Assembly (NCBI GenBank): GCA_034435635.1
Contig: DAOTWY010000109.1
Span: 1 to 18,482, forward strand
DNA: 18,482 nt
Origin: DAOTWY01 sp003696565
GTDB taxonomy: Bacteria; Chloroflexota; Anaerolineae; Aggregatilineales; Phototrophicaceae
Direction of reading: 5' to 3'
Within the stretch, counting starts at the first letter, position 1; each line of letters opens with the position of its first letter. Of this stretch, positions 1-7,797 are shown in pieces. Below the pieces are notes generated by a model. That model saw nothing but the letters and a program-made list of their open reading frames with translations, did no database searches and had not been told where the DNA came from. The translations under genes and the position numbers were made by a program.

Positions 1-677
1 TATGCGACACTCACTAACATAGTAATTGGTAAAAGTAATAGGTAAAGATGCCATTTAAGTTGCTCTGTTCGACGGTTAATCACCTGCCAGCCAGACCAAA
101 AAGCCAATAAGAAAAACACCAACATCAATAAACTATTGCCCACATGCCGCACTGGTACGGTCAATGGTAAGGTATCGATCAAGCCAAAATACAGGCTCAA
201 TGCATTGTTGAAGGCAAGTCGACTATGTAAATTGCCAAGCCCTGGAACAATTGAATAGGATGTAACCCACTCTACATCTTGAATATGATAAAGACCATCA
301 TCATATTGAGGCATATTGTTAATTGCATGCCCCGCCAGCCAAATCATAGCAAAGATTAAAATAGGAATTAGAATGCGATAATGATACAACCGTTTAAAAA
401 GATTAATGACATCATGGCGATTTATAAATATGCCACTCAAACCAACTGCACAGATAATGAGACTAATAAATAGGTTAACTGGGAAAAATAAATGCCATAT
501 CTGCAAAAATGCAATCGTAACCGCCCACCCTATCCAGAAGGCGAACAGGAAATGCTCAAATCGCTTCTCGGTTATGCCCATCAACCGCTGAACCCAAAAG
601 CCAATTCCTGCAAAAATGAAATACAAAAAAATCCATGTAGCAATCAGATGAATCGTTGATGAATAAATTTCAAACAT
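1..677 (-). CDS. Polytopic membrane protein, LIC_10190-like (partial, N-terminal part)
   Basis: An open frame without stops runs from an ATG at 675-677 on the minus strand off the left edge, giving about 225 residues. It is dominated by hydrophobic segments: about 7-28, 43-60, 67-84, 102-118, then further segments after residue 160. A loop after the fourth segment carries a Tyr-Asp-Asp-Gly-Leu-Tyr-His stretch (125-131), followed by VPGLGNLHSRLAFN (144-157). That pattern, an acidic/His loop then a Gly-Leu-Gly-Asn-Leu-His block, is what I recall from the LIC_10190 family of membrane proteins, which look like GT-C-type glycosyltransferases. The family call comes from memory of the motif. A role in transferring sugars from lipid-linked donors would be an inference from the fold. 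The gene follows the phhA terminator by only about 17 bases and has a weak ribosome binding site. Its C-terminus is not in the window. Confidence 0.72.
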   Translation of the reverse strand, partial: MFEIYSSTIHLIATWIFLYFIFAGIGFWVQRLMGITEKRFEHFLFAFWIGWAVTIAFLQIWHLFFPVNLFISLIICAVGLSGIFINRHDVINLFKRLYHYRILIPILIFAMIWLAGHAINNMPQYDDGLYHIQDVEWVTSYSIVPGLGNLHSRLAFNNALSLYFGLIDTLPLTVPVRHVGNSLLMLVFFLLAFWSGWQVINRRTEQLKWHLYLLLLPITMLVSVA

Positions 678-693
678 AGCCTATCTCAAACAT

Positions 694-726
694 AAAAAAA
701 CAGAGGATGTTAACCTCTGCTTTTTT
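694..726 (-). terminator. Intrinsic terminator of the aromatic catabolic operon
   Basis: A six-base-pair perfect stem (701-706 with 714-719) with a 7-base loop is flanked by seven A residues on one side and six T residues on the other. Read on the minus strand it lies directly after the phhA stop codon and is followed by seven T residues, so it should end the six-gene operon. The flanking A-tract means it could also work on the plus strand. Confidence 0.8.
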
Positions 727-731
727 GACTG

Positions 732-1475
732 TTAATGTTCAGATTTTACAATGAATTGGGGATGCTTTTCTATCCACTCTTCTACTGAGTGCTCTAGCTG
801 CTCAAAACTGTCTAGAATGAAGAGTTTATTGTGCATCACATGTGGGCTAGGATCAACATATTCAAATTCTTCAATGGCATAGGGGATTTTTTGCACCTGA
901 TCAGAAAACGCCTTGAGCATCTCACCATGCGAGGACATCAACCCAGCACCAAATGCACGAATGCCCCCAAGTTCATCATCAGGATCACCTTCACGAATGA
1001 AGCCAAATTCAATGGTATACCACCATAAACTGCCTAGCGATTTTCGTTGTTCTTTGGTGAACTTAACAGCATACTGTGCAAATTTATGAATATAATCCGC
1101 ATAGCGTTGATCTGCCATCAATGGGAGATGTCCGAAGGCATCGTGCCAAATATCCGGTAGCGGGGTGTAGTCCAAGTCTTTCTGGTCACGGATGTATTCG
1201 GTGATGAGAAACTTCTTTTGTACTAAGTTTTCAAACCATTCCTGACCATCAGAATATTGAACAGGTGTACTGACTAACTCCCAACCAACTAAGTCCTGAA
1301 AGATTTTATCCATTTTCTCAAAATCGGGGATACGATCCGGCGTTAAGCCAATTTTATCCACGCCTTGCAGCCAATATTTTGAGGCATATTTTTGTGCAAC
1401 CGGCATCTGCCGTTCCCACAGTAACCGCCAAGTTTCATGTGCAGTTTCATCAAACTGAAAGAATGGACGTTTCAT
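732..1475 (-). CDS. phhA: Phenylalanine 4-monooxygenase
   Basis: This enzyme hydroxylates L-phenylalanine to L-tyrosine using O2, a tetrahydropterin and non-haem iron. The 247-residue protein has the aromatic amino acid hydroxylase catalytic domain throughout, with no N-terminal ACT regulatory domain, as is usual for bacterial PheH. Iron ligands are visible: His111 and His116 in PDIWHDAFGHLP, and Glu156 in WWYTIEFGF. I place the start at the ATG at 1473-1475, because a GGAGAGG ribosome binding site (1485-1491) sits 9 bases upstream of it. A longer frame from a GTG at 1493 would put that site inside the gene. It is the last gene of the operon, 25 bases after the flavin reductase-like gene and just ahead of a terminator. 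No pterin-4a-carbinolamine dehydratase (PhhB) gene is next to it, although many bacteria pair the two. Confidence 0.95.
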   Translation of the reverse strand: MKRPFFQFDETAHETWRLLWERQMPVAQKYASKYWLQGVDKIGLTPDRIPDFEKMDKIFQDLVGWELVSTPVQYSDGQEWFENLVQKKFLITEYIRDQKDLDYTPLPDIWHDAFGHLPLMADQRYADYIHKFAQYAVKFTKEQRKSLGSLWWYTIEFGFIREGDPDDELGGIRAFGAGLMSSHGEMLKAFSDQVQKIPYAIEEFEYVDPSPHVMHNKLFILDSFEQLEHSVEEWIEKHPQFIVKSEH

Positions 1476-1484
1476 ATTTTTATT

Positions 1485-1491
1485 CCTCTCC
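1485..1491 (-). promoter_or_regulatory. Ribosome binding site deciding the phhA start
   Basis: GGAGAGG on the minus strand lies 9 bases before the ATG at 1475. It overlaps the six codons of the longer GTG-initiated frame, so the ATG is the more likely start. Confidence 0.7.
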
Positions 1492-1500
1492 ACAATAAAT

Positions 1501-2124
1501 TTATTTGATCTGAGATGGTGGACGGACTAAATCAAACAAATCCGTCACACGGGTATAGCTTGTTCCAGCCAACCGCCCAATCGGTTGCAGTTTTGCCAAA
1601 TCAATTTTATCGTCGCCAATCAATACCGAGTCATCTACATGCACATGGACTACCCGCCCAATAACGACACTTCCACCACCAGGGGAATCACTCAAATCAA
1701 CAATCTGCACCACATTACACTCATAATGGATGGGGCTTTCCTTTACACGTGGTGGCTTGACCATCTGCGACGGTATCATTGTCAAACCAGCCACTTCAAA
1801 TTCATTGATATGAGCAGGGAGTTCTTGCGCGCTCAAATTCATCGCTTTTGCTAGGGGTTCGGTCACAATATTGATGACAAACTCACCAGTTGCACGGACA
1901 TTATTCAAAGTATCTTTGGGGTGGTTATCGGTGCTGCGGATGTTCGGGCAGAATAGCACATGCGGTGGATTTGGGCAGACCGCGTTAAAAAATGAATATG
2001 GGGCAAGATTAGGGATGCCATTTTCATCCACACTCGAAACCCATCCGATCGGGCGTGGCACAATTGAGCCGATCATGATTTTATAAAGCGATTGCCAAGG
2101 AATACTTTCCGGTTTAATTTCCAT
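1501..2124 (-). CDS. Flavin reductase-like (FMN-binding split barrel) protein
   Basis: The 207-residue protein belongs to the flavin reductase-like, DIM6/NTAB-type family: FMN-binding split-barrel proteins that use NAD(P)H to reduce flavin, or simply bind FMN. Recognisable parts are the N-terminal SIVPRPIGWVSSVDENGIPNLAPYSFFNAV block (residues about 20-50) and the later EFVINIV and SP(I/V)HYEC stretches typical of the family. The ATG at 2124 is preferred over an adjacent upstream TTG, because AAAGG lies 7 bases from the ATG. It sits between hmgA (69 bases upstream) and phhA (25 bases downstream), so it is co-transcribed with Phe/Tyr degradation. Its exact role there is not shown by the sequence. 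Supplying reducing equivalents to the monooxygenase step, or acting on a pathway intermediate, are both guesses. Confidence 0.88.
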   Translation of the reverse strand: MEIKPESIPWQSLYKIMIGSIVPRPIGWVSSVDENGIPNLAPYSFFNAVCPNPPHVLFCPNIRSTDNHPKDTLNNVRATGEFVINIVTEPLAKAMNLSAQELPAHINEFEVAGLTMIPSQMVKPPRVKESPIHYECNVVQIVDLSDSPGGGSVVIGRVVHVHVDDSVLIGDDKIDLAKLQPIGRLAGTSYTRVTDLFDLVRPPSQIK

Positions 2125-2193
2125 CAACTACCTTTCATAACATTTCCGGTTGACCACATACGGCAGACATTCGCCTTTTCCCCTACTGTTCAA

Positions 2194-3357
2194 TTATTCC
2201 CCTGTACCTTCTAACCAAGTTGCCATATATTCCGGCTTTTCTAATTCTAGGGCATCCACTGCGATATGTAAGGGATTAAACGTATCCACCATGACAGCCA
2301 ACTCTTCTGTCTTTTCTTTGCCGATGCTCGCCTCAGTTGCACCGGGTTGTGGTCCATGTGGTAAGCCAAATGGATGCAAGGAAATGTCGTATTTATCAAT
2401 CCCCTTGCGTGACATAAAATTGCCATCACAGTAATATAGCACTTCGTCACTGTTGACGTTGCTGTGGTTATATGGTGCGGGGATTCCTTCTGGATGATAG
2501 TCAAACAAGCGTGGTACAAACGAACACACCACAAAATTCCACCCTTCAAATGTTTGATGCACAGGCGGCGGTTGATGAATCCTGCCGGTAATTGGCTCAA
2601 AATCTCGCACATTGAAAATCCAGGGATACAAACATCCATCCCATCCAACAACATCATGAGGGTGATGATCAAGAATATGACGGCTGATGCTATCACGCAC
2701 CTTAACGCGCACTTCAAACTCACCACGCTCAGTATGTGTTTCAAGCTCTTCCGGCGTGCGTAAATCACGCTCACAGTAAGGAGAATGTTCTAAAAACTGT
2801 CCAAATTTATTGAGGTACCGTTTGGGCGGCACAATTTGTGACGGGGCTTCAATCACAAAAAATCGCGCCTCATCGCTACTCAGGTGCATTTGCCAGGTTG
2901 TGCCAAATGGAATGACAATATAATCCCCCGGTTCATATGGGAGATTACCAAACTGGGATTTCAGCACACCCGTACCTTCATGCACAAACCAAACCTCATA
3001 CGCTTGCGAATTGCGATAGAAATAATCCATATTTTGGGTAGGGCGGCTGACCCCCAGAGTCACATCGTTGTTCCCCAACAAAACCCGCCGTGCTGCAACA
3101 GCGTCACCACCTTTTGGCACATCCGCCGTCCGAAAAGCGCGATGGCGAATTGCTCCAAAATCAGCGTAGTCAACTTTTGTAGACCCTAAAAATTCTGTTT
3201 TTAACACACGTGGTGGTAAAAAGTGATGATACAGTAAGGATTGAATACCAGAAAATCCTTCTAGCCCCATCACCTCTTCCCGATACAAGCCCCCATCCGG
3301 CTTGCGAAATTGTGTATGCCGTTTATGTGGCACCTGTCCAACTCGTTTATAATACAT
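2194..3357 (-). CDS. hmgA: Homogentisate 1,2-dioxygenase (short form)
   Basis: This enzyme opens the ring of homogentisate with O2 and Fe(II) to give maleylacetoacetate, the central step of tyrosine breakdown. The protein is 387 residues, shorter than the roughly 430-445 residues of the Pseudomonas and animal enzymes. The double-cupin signature is clear: YNHSNVNSDEVLYY (296-309) and HPFGLPHGPQPG (328-339). His298 and His334 match the two iron-binding histidines, and their 36-residue spacing equals that of human His335/His371. The acidic ligand should be Asp304 or Glu305, since the Asp falls where the human Glu aligns by spacing. The start at 3357 has AGGAGA about 12 bases upstream. It lies 67 bases downstream of the fumarylacetoacetate hydrolase-family gene in the operon. 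Confidence 0.9.
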   Translation of the reverse strand: MYYKRVGQVPHKRHTQFRKPDGGLYREEVMGLEGFSGIQSLLYHHFLPPRVLKTEFLGSTKVDYADFGAIRHRAFRTADVPKGGDAVAARRVLLGNNDVTLGVSRPTQNMDYFYRNSQAYEVWFVHEGTGVLKSQFGNLPYEPGDYIVIPFGTTWQMHLSSDEARFFVIEAPSQIVPPKRYLNKFGQFLEHSPYCERDLRTPEELETHTERGEFEVRVKVRDSISRHILDHHPHDVVGWDGCLYPWIFNVRDFEPITGRIHQPPPVHQTFEGWNFVVCSFVPRLFDYHPEGIPAPYNHSNVNSDEVLYYCDGNFMSRKGIDKYDISLHPFGLPHGPQPGATEASIGKEKTEELAVMVDTFNPLHIAVDALELEKPEYMATWLEGTGE

Positions 3358-3424
3358 ACGATTTATTTTCTCCTAAACCTCTTCTATAAAGATAAAGATT
3401 CAAAAGGGTATCTATTAGGCGTGT

Positions 3425-4351
3425 TTACAAGATTGCGTTTCGCAAAATCCCCAAACGCTCAATTTCCAATTCAACAACATCACCGGATTGCAACCAGGGA
3501 CCTTGTGCCCGTGTTGTTTCCAACAAGCAGCCCGTCCCAACCGTTCCGCTGCCAATTACCTCACCAGGATAAAGCGTAACCCCGTCTGATGCGCGTTCTA
3601 GCATTTGCCCAAAAGACCAATAGATATCTGCCCAATTGCCGCGTGAGCGTTCTTCACCGTTGACGCGCGCCACCATAGAAAGATCATAAACCCCAACCCG
3701 CCCGGTATGACGATCAGCCAATTCATCCGGTGTGACTAAATACGCTCCTAAAGATGTCGCAAAATCCTTACCTTTGGCAGGACCCAAACCAACACTCATC
3801 TCCTGCTTTTGTAGGTCACGCGCAGACCAGTCGTTCATGATGACATAACCGAAGATATAATCCTCGGCAGCATCCGCAGGAATATCCTGCCCTTGTTTAC
3901 CGATAATGCAAGCAACCTCTAATTCGTAGTCTAGTGCCTTGCTTTTGCGGGGATAAGGGATGGTATCGCTTTCTCCAAAAATCGCATTCGGATTTGAAAA
4001 ATAAAAGACGGGGATGTCGTACCAAGCGGGCGGCACATCCCGCCCACGATTCGCATTCGCAGTTTTGACATGCGCCTCAAAAGCGTAAAAATCTCTCAGG
4101 CTGCGCGGATTGCGGATGGGGGCATGTAACCGGACACTTGCTAAATCAAAGACACGCCGTTCACGCCCATTGATAATCGGTTTACCGGTTAATGCCACCT
4201 CACGCAGGTCATCCATCCGATGTTGCCCATTCAGGATTAAACTCATCAGCGTACCATTGGGGCTTTCCCCCACTTCCACAACACGCTGACCCTCAATAAC
4301 AAGCCCCAAACGGGGATACCCCTCGTTTGGATCAAAATCAACTAAGATCAT
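3425..4351 (-). CDS. Fumarylacetoacetate hydrolase family protein
   Basis: The predicted role is the last step of tyrosine degradation: hydrolysis of fumarylacetoacetate to fumarate and acetoacetate. The 308-residue protein has an N-terminal domain (about 1-75) and the FAH catalytic fold. Candidate metal ligands are Asp87 (RDFYAFE), Glu143 and Glu145 (LDYELEVACIIG) and Asp174 (NDWSARDLQ). His94 (EAHVKTA) sits where the catalytic histidine of the family is expected. The FAH superfamily also includes acylpyruvases and other C-C bond hydrolases, so substrate identity rests on operon context: hppD is 42 bases upstream and hmgA 67 bases downstream. There is no maleylacetoacetate isomerase gene in the operon, so this enzyme may have to accept the maleyl isomer. 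The ribosome binding site is weak (GGTGAT about 8 bases before the ATG). Confidence 0.88.
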   Translation of the reverse strand: MILVDFDPNEGYPRLGLVIEGQRVVEVGESPNGTLMSLILNGQHRMDDLREVALTGKPIINGRERRVFDLASVRLHAPIRNPRSLRDFYAFEAHVKTANANRGRDVPPAWYDIPVFYFSNPNAIFGESDTIPYPRKSKALDYELEVACIIGKQGQDIPADAAEDYIFGYVIMNDWSARDLQKQEMSVGLGPAKGKDFATSLGAYLVTPDELADRHTGRVGVYDLSMVARVNGEERSRGNWADIYWSFGQMLERASDGVTLYPGEVIGSGTVGTGCLLETTRAQGPWLQSGDVVELEIERLGILRNAIL

Positions 4352-4393
4352 CGCATCACCCGTGCTTTTAACATGACTTGCTTAAAGCTCAAC

Positions 4394-5521
4394 TTACAAA
4401 TTCCCCCGGCGCATTTGTTCAAGTTCTAATGCTTCAAACAAGGCTTTGAAGTTGCCCTTCCCAAAGCCGCGGGATCCATGGCGTTCAATCACCTCAATAA
4501 ATGCAGTGGGGCGATCTTGTAATGGACGTGAAAAAATTTGCAACAAGTACCCCTCGTCGTCGTAATCAACCAGGATGCCAAGCTCTTTGATTTTCTGCAA
4601 ATCCTCTTTGATATTCACCCCCTGTAGGCGTTCGGGTAAGATGTCATAATAAGTATCCGGCACGCGCAAAAATTCCACGCCATTGGCACGCAGTGTTGAT
4701 ACTGTTTCGATAATGTCTTTACATGCCAGCGCAACATGCTGCACACCAGGGGTCATATAATAATCGAGATATTCTTCAATTTGGCTTTTCTTTTTGCCTT
4801 CTGCTGGCTCGTTAATGGGGAACTTAACGCGCCCGTTGCCATTTTCCATCACTTTGGACATCAAAGCAGAGTATTCCGTACTGATGTCTTTGTCATCAAA
4901 GCTAAGCAATTGCCGGAAGCCCATGACATGATGATAAAAATTAACCCAGTAGTTCATCTTACCGAGTTCAACGTTGCCCACTACATGGTCAATAGCTGCC
5001 AATCCAGCTGTCTGATGGGGTAGATCAAGTGGTTGATAGCCGGGGGCAAATGGACCGTTGTAGTCACTCCGGTCTACAAATACGTGTAACACATCACCAT
5101 ATGTGTGAATAGCCGATGTGCGATAAATGCCAAATTCATCGCGTTCTTCACGGGGTGCCCACGCTGGACGTGCGCCGCGCTTCGTAGTTTCTACAAAAGC
5201 CGATTCCACATCATCGACACCTAACGCCATCACATGAACACCATCTCCATGTAACATATGATGTGCCGCCATTTCACTTAGCGGTTTATATGGTGCAGAA
5301 ACTACAAAACGGATTTTACCACTTTCCAAAACATAAGATGCAAATGCACGATTACCCGTTTCTAAACCGGAATAAGCAACTGGTTTGAAGCCAAACGCTT
5401 TCCACCAGTAATACATTGCTTGCTTTGCGTTACCGACAATCCACTGAACATGATCAAACGATTTAATCTTTAAGAAATCAGCTTCTTCTGTAATTGGGCG
5501 GGTATCAACCATATCAGTCAT
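4394..5521 (-). CDS. hppD: 4-Hydroxyphenylpyruvate dioxygenase
   Basis: This enzyme converts 4-hydroxyphenylpyruvate and O2 to homogentisate and CO2 using Fe(II). The protein has 375 residues, the usual size, with two vicinal-oxygen-chelate domains (about 17-155 and 172-365). The iron-binding 2-His-1-Glu triad is visible: His179 (AAIDHVVGNV), His262 (GVQHVALAC) and Glu343 (AFIEVIERHG). The C-terminal GSRGFGKGNFKALFEALE block is diagnostic of HPPD and separates it from hydroxymandelate synthase-like relatives only in part, but the pathway context fits HPPD. A strong ribosome binding site (AAGGAG) precedes the ATG by about 9 bases. It is the second gene of the operon, 44 bases after the aminotransferase gene. 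Confidence 0.96.
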   Translation of the reverse strand: MTDMVDTRPITEEADFLKIKSFDHVQWIVGNAKQAMYYWWKAFGFKPVAYSGLETGNRAFASYVLESGKIRFVVSAPYKPLSEMAAHHMLHGDGVHVMALGVDDVESAFVETTKRGARPAWAPREERDEFGIYRTSAIHTYGDVLHVFVDRSDYNGPFAPGYQPLDLPHQTAGLAAIDHVVGNVELGKMNYWVNFYHHVMGFRQLLSFDDKDISTEYSALMSKVMENGNGRVKFPINEPAEGKKKSQIEEYLDYYMTPGVQHVALACKDIIETVSTLRANGVEFLRVPDTYYDILPERLQGVNIKEDLQKIKELGILVDYDDEGYLLQIFSRPLQDRPTAFIEVIERHGSRGFGKGNFKALFEALELEQMRRGNL

Positions 5522-5565
5522 CGACTCTTCTCCTTAAAAACTATTTAAGCGGTTAACACGACTAC

Positions 5566-6801
5566 CTAATCATATTTATTGCCGTTACCATTTTTCCGGT
5601 AACTTTGTTGCCCATATTCGCGCACAACGGCAGCTAATCGGCGTACCCCTTCTTCAATCTGCTCTTCATTCACATTGCTAAAGTTCAATCGCAGGGTGTT
5701 GTGGTATCCACCTTCAACTGCAAATGCCCCACCAGGCACAAAAGCAACACGTTGTTTTAGGGCATGTTCAAAAAGCTGCCAGGTATCAATTTGTGCGTCA
5801 TTCAGTGTTAACCACACAAACAACCCACCTTCTGGGTGTGTCCATGTGGCAATATCCCCCATATATTGATCCAACGCGGTGAGCATGGCTGCACAACGAA
5901 ACGCATTGGCAGTATTCAATTGCTTAAGATGGTCATATAACAGATGACGCTGCAAAAATTCAGCTACAATTCGCTGCATGAAGCCCGACGATTCCAGATC
6001 AATGGATTCACGGATAACCGTCAATTTAGGGATCAATTCACGCGGGGCAATCATCCAGCCCAAGCGAGCCGCTGGCATCAACATTTTAGAAAACGACCCC
6101 AAATAAAATACACGCTCAGCAGTATCATATGCCTTAATGGCGGGAAGAGGTTTACCTGTAAAGCGTAATGGGGAATATGGATCATCCTCTACGATAAATA
6201 CGCTATATTGCTCGGCAAGCTGTGCGATCTGTATCCGTTTTTCCTCTGTAATACTCACCCCAAGGGGGTTATGAAAATCAGGGATAATAATCGCCAGTCG
6301 TGGTGTTGGGTTAATACGGAAGGCGCGTTCCAATGCTTCTAGATCAACACCGGTATGTAAATCTGTTGCTACCGTACGCACCGGAATCCCTCTACCACGT
6401 GTAACTTGATGAATACCCGTAAAAGTAATGGCTTCCGTTACAGCTAGGGCATTTTGGTCTAAGAACAAATGAGAGAGGATCGTTAAGGCTTGTTGGTTGC
6501 CGTTGGTGATAAAAACTTGGTCTGGGTCACACGTTACGCCTCGTGTTCCCATATATTCGGCAATCCATTCTAATAACGGTTGATACATCGGGCGATATTG
6601 CAGGGCGTTGCCGCCTTCACGGGTTAACACCGCGTCTACACAATCTCGTAAAGCATCAGTTGGCAAGAATTCACTGGCAGGCAACCCACCGGAAAGCGCG
6701 ATCATCCCAGGTTGTGCTGTTCGCTTAATTAACTCTCGCATTACCGAACGCTCTAAGAACGCCGATTCCGCACTAAATTGTAAATTGTGGAAAGTAACCA
6801 T
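5566..6801 (-). CDS. PLP-dependent class I/II aminotransferase (probable aromatic aminotransferase)
   Basis: This is a fold-type I aminotransferase of 411 residues, resembling the LysN/2-aminoadipate and MocR-type catalytic domains but with no N-terminal DNA-binding domain. Visible features are the GG(L)P substrate loop (38-41), Asn178 in DFHNPLG, Asp206 and Tyr209 in EDDPYSPLRF, the Schiff-base Lys239 in GSFSKMLMPAARLGW with Arg246 for phosphate, and the C-terminal TLRLNFS that supplies the carboxylate-binding Arg. As first gene of the operon it most likely transaminates tyrosine (and perhaps phenylalanine) to 4-hydroxyphenylpyruvate, the HppD substrate. Family members are broad in specificity, so the substrate is inferred from context. 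No good ribosome binding site precedes the ATG at 6801. Confidence 0.85.
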   Translation of the reverse strand: MVTFHNLQFSAESAFLERSVMRELIKRTAQPGMIALSGGLPASEFLPTDALRDCVDAVLTREGGNALQYRPMYQPLLEWIAEYMGTRGVTCDPDQVFITNGNQQALTILSHLFLDQNALAVTEAITFTGIHQVTRGRGIPVRTVATDLHTGVDLEALERAFRINPTPRLAIIIPDFHNPLGVSITEEKRIQIAQLAEQYSVFIVEDDPYSPLRFTGKPLPAIKAYDTAERVFYLGSFSKMLMPAARLGWMIAPRELIPKLTVIRESIDLESSGFMQRIVAEFLQRHLLYDHLKQLNTANAFRCAAMLTALDQYMGDIATWTHPEGGLFVWLTLNDAQIDTWQLFEHALKQRVAFVPGGAFAVEGGYHNTLRLNFSNVNEEQIEEGVRRLAAVVREYGQQSYRKNGNGNKYD

Positions 6802-6837
6802 ATTTTAATCGTACATTCTGCCTAATCTTCGCTATTC

Positions 6838-6867
6838 ATTGTAACACAGACTATCCAATAATCTAAA
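6838..6867 (-). promoter_or_regulatory. Candidate promoter of the aromatic catabolic operon
   Basis: On the minus strand a TACAAT -10 element (6838-6843) is preceded by TTTAGA (6862-6867) at an 18-base spacing. Transcription would start about 30 bases before the aminotransferase ATG. The -10 is good and the -35 matches only four of six positions, so this is a tentative call. It is the only intergenic gap in the operon large enough for a promoter. Confidence 0.4.
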
Positions 6868-6945
6868 AAATTTACGAAAAATCAAATGAGAAGTAGCTAA
6901 AAGGTTATGGTTATGTTAGATTATATTTAGGAAAGGGGTGCTGCT

Positions 6946-7722
6946 TTGAGTTACTTTACAATCCAAGATCACCAAGCGGTATTTTCATTTCAAGCGGCTT
7001 CAATACAAGGCGTGGAAGCCTTCCAGCGCGTATATGACCGGATGCAAGGACTACATAAAAAGCTGTATCCACAATTAAAACAGCACCACATTAACTTGCA
7101 CCCTAACCCGCGTACATTAGCAGGGGTATGGCGTGGGTCAAACACAACACACCTGGAAGTTGATGCGTTGACTCTTTCTTATATGCGAAATGCAGAACAA
7201 GCCATCGCCATTGAGCATTTGATGGGACGAGATAAAATCACACAAAATCATCAAATTTTGCCACAAAACCACCCAGCCATTGAAATTCGGATTACGTTAG
7301 ACTACCTCACCATTGAACTAGTCGTGCCACCTTCTGCCCGGCAAGATCAACAAAATATCGCTGGCAAACTCACCGTTAATCAACACCGCTATGACTTTTA
7401 TAAACTAGTCCAAAGCCTCGGTAAAAACTATATTTTGGGCTTTTGGAATGGGATTTATCGTCAGCCGGATCTCAGTTTTGATACAACACAACTCCCCCCC
7501 ACTCATATCTTCTTTGAATTTTTTGACACATTTTCCGCTGGGCGGGATTGGATCCGTGTTGGGGCATGGTACGAGCCAGAAGCCCCTGAACTAACACAAG
7601 ATCGCATTGTGCCCATGATATTCAATCATATCCAAGCACTATATCCGATCTATAACTTTCTAGCCTGGACAAGCGATAACAATTTTGTGAGTTTGTATCA
7701 AAAATCACGGGAACAGCTCTAA
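6946..7722 (+). CDS. Protein of unknown function, 258 residues
   Basis: I do not recognise this family. The frame starts at a TTG (6946) with a good purine-rich site (GAAAGGGG, 6931-6938) about 7 bases upstream. The protein has no signal peptide and no membrane segment, and is rich in aromatic residues and His/Gln. The N-terminal part (about 1-60) looks helical (EAFQRVYDRMQGLHKKLYPQLKQ). The C-terminal part has several Trp- and Tyr-containing strands (ILGFWNGIYRQPDL, DWIRVGAWYEPEAPEL, YNFLAWTSDNNFVSLY). It is transcribed divergently from the aromatic operon and ends 161 bases before recA. It is a cytoplasmic protein to judge by its composition. No function is proposed. Confidence 0.75.
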   Translation: MSYFTIQDHQAVFSFQAASIQGVEAFQRVYDRMQGLHKKLYPQLKQHHINLHPNPRTLAGVWRGSNTTHLEVDALTLSYMRNAEQAIAIEHLMGRDKITQNHQILPQNHPAIEIRITLDYLTIELVVPPSARQDQQNIAGKLTVNQHRYDFYKLVQSLGKNYILGFWNGIYRQPDLSFDTTQLPPTHIFFEFFDTFSAGRDWIRVGAWYEPEAPELTQDRIVPMIFNHIQALYPIYNFLAWTSDNNFVSLYQKSREQL

Positions 7723-7797
7723 ATAAATTCACATGGTCTTTAGAAGATAATCGGATTACCACCACGTACTTCATTATTCTCTTGAGTATTTATATGA

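Noticed and set aside
406..591. Plus-strand ORF of 61 codons
   Set aside because: It lies entirely antisense to the open minus-strand membrane protein frame, has a low-complexity translation and no family resemblance.
1476..1493. Longer phhA start at the GTG at 1493
   Set aside because: The strong GGAGAGG site lies inside this extension and is well spaced for the ATG at 1475.
2247..2774. Minus-strand ORF of 175 codons inside hmgA
   Set aside because: It is in another frame of hmgA, whose own translation is clearly a homogentisate dioxygenase. The alternative product is Cys/Ile-rich with no recognisable domain.
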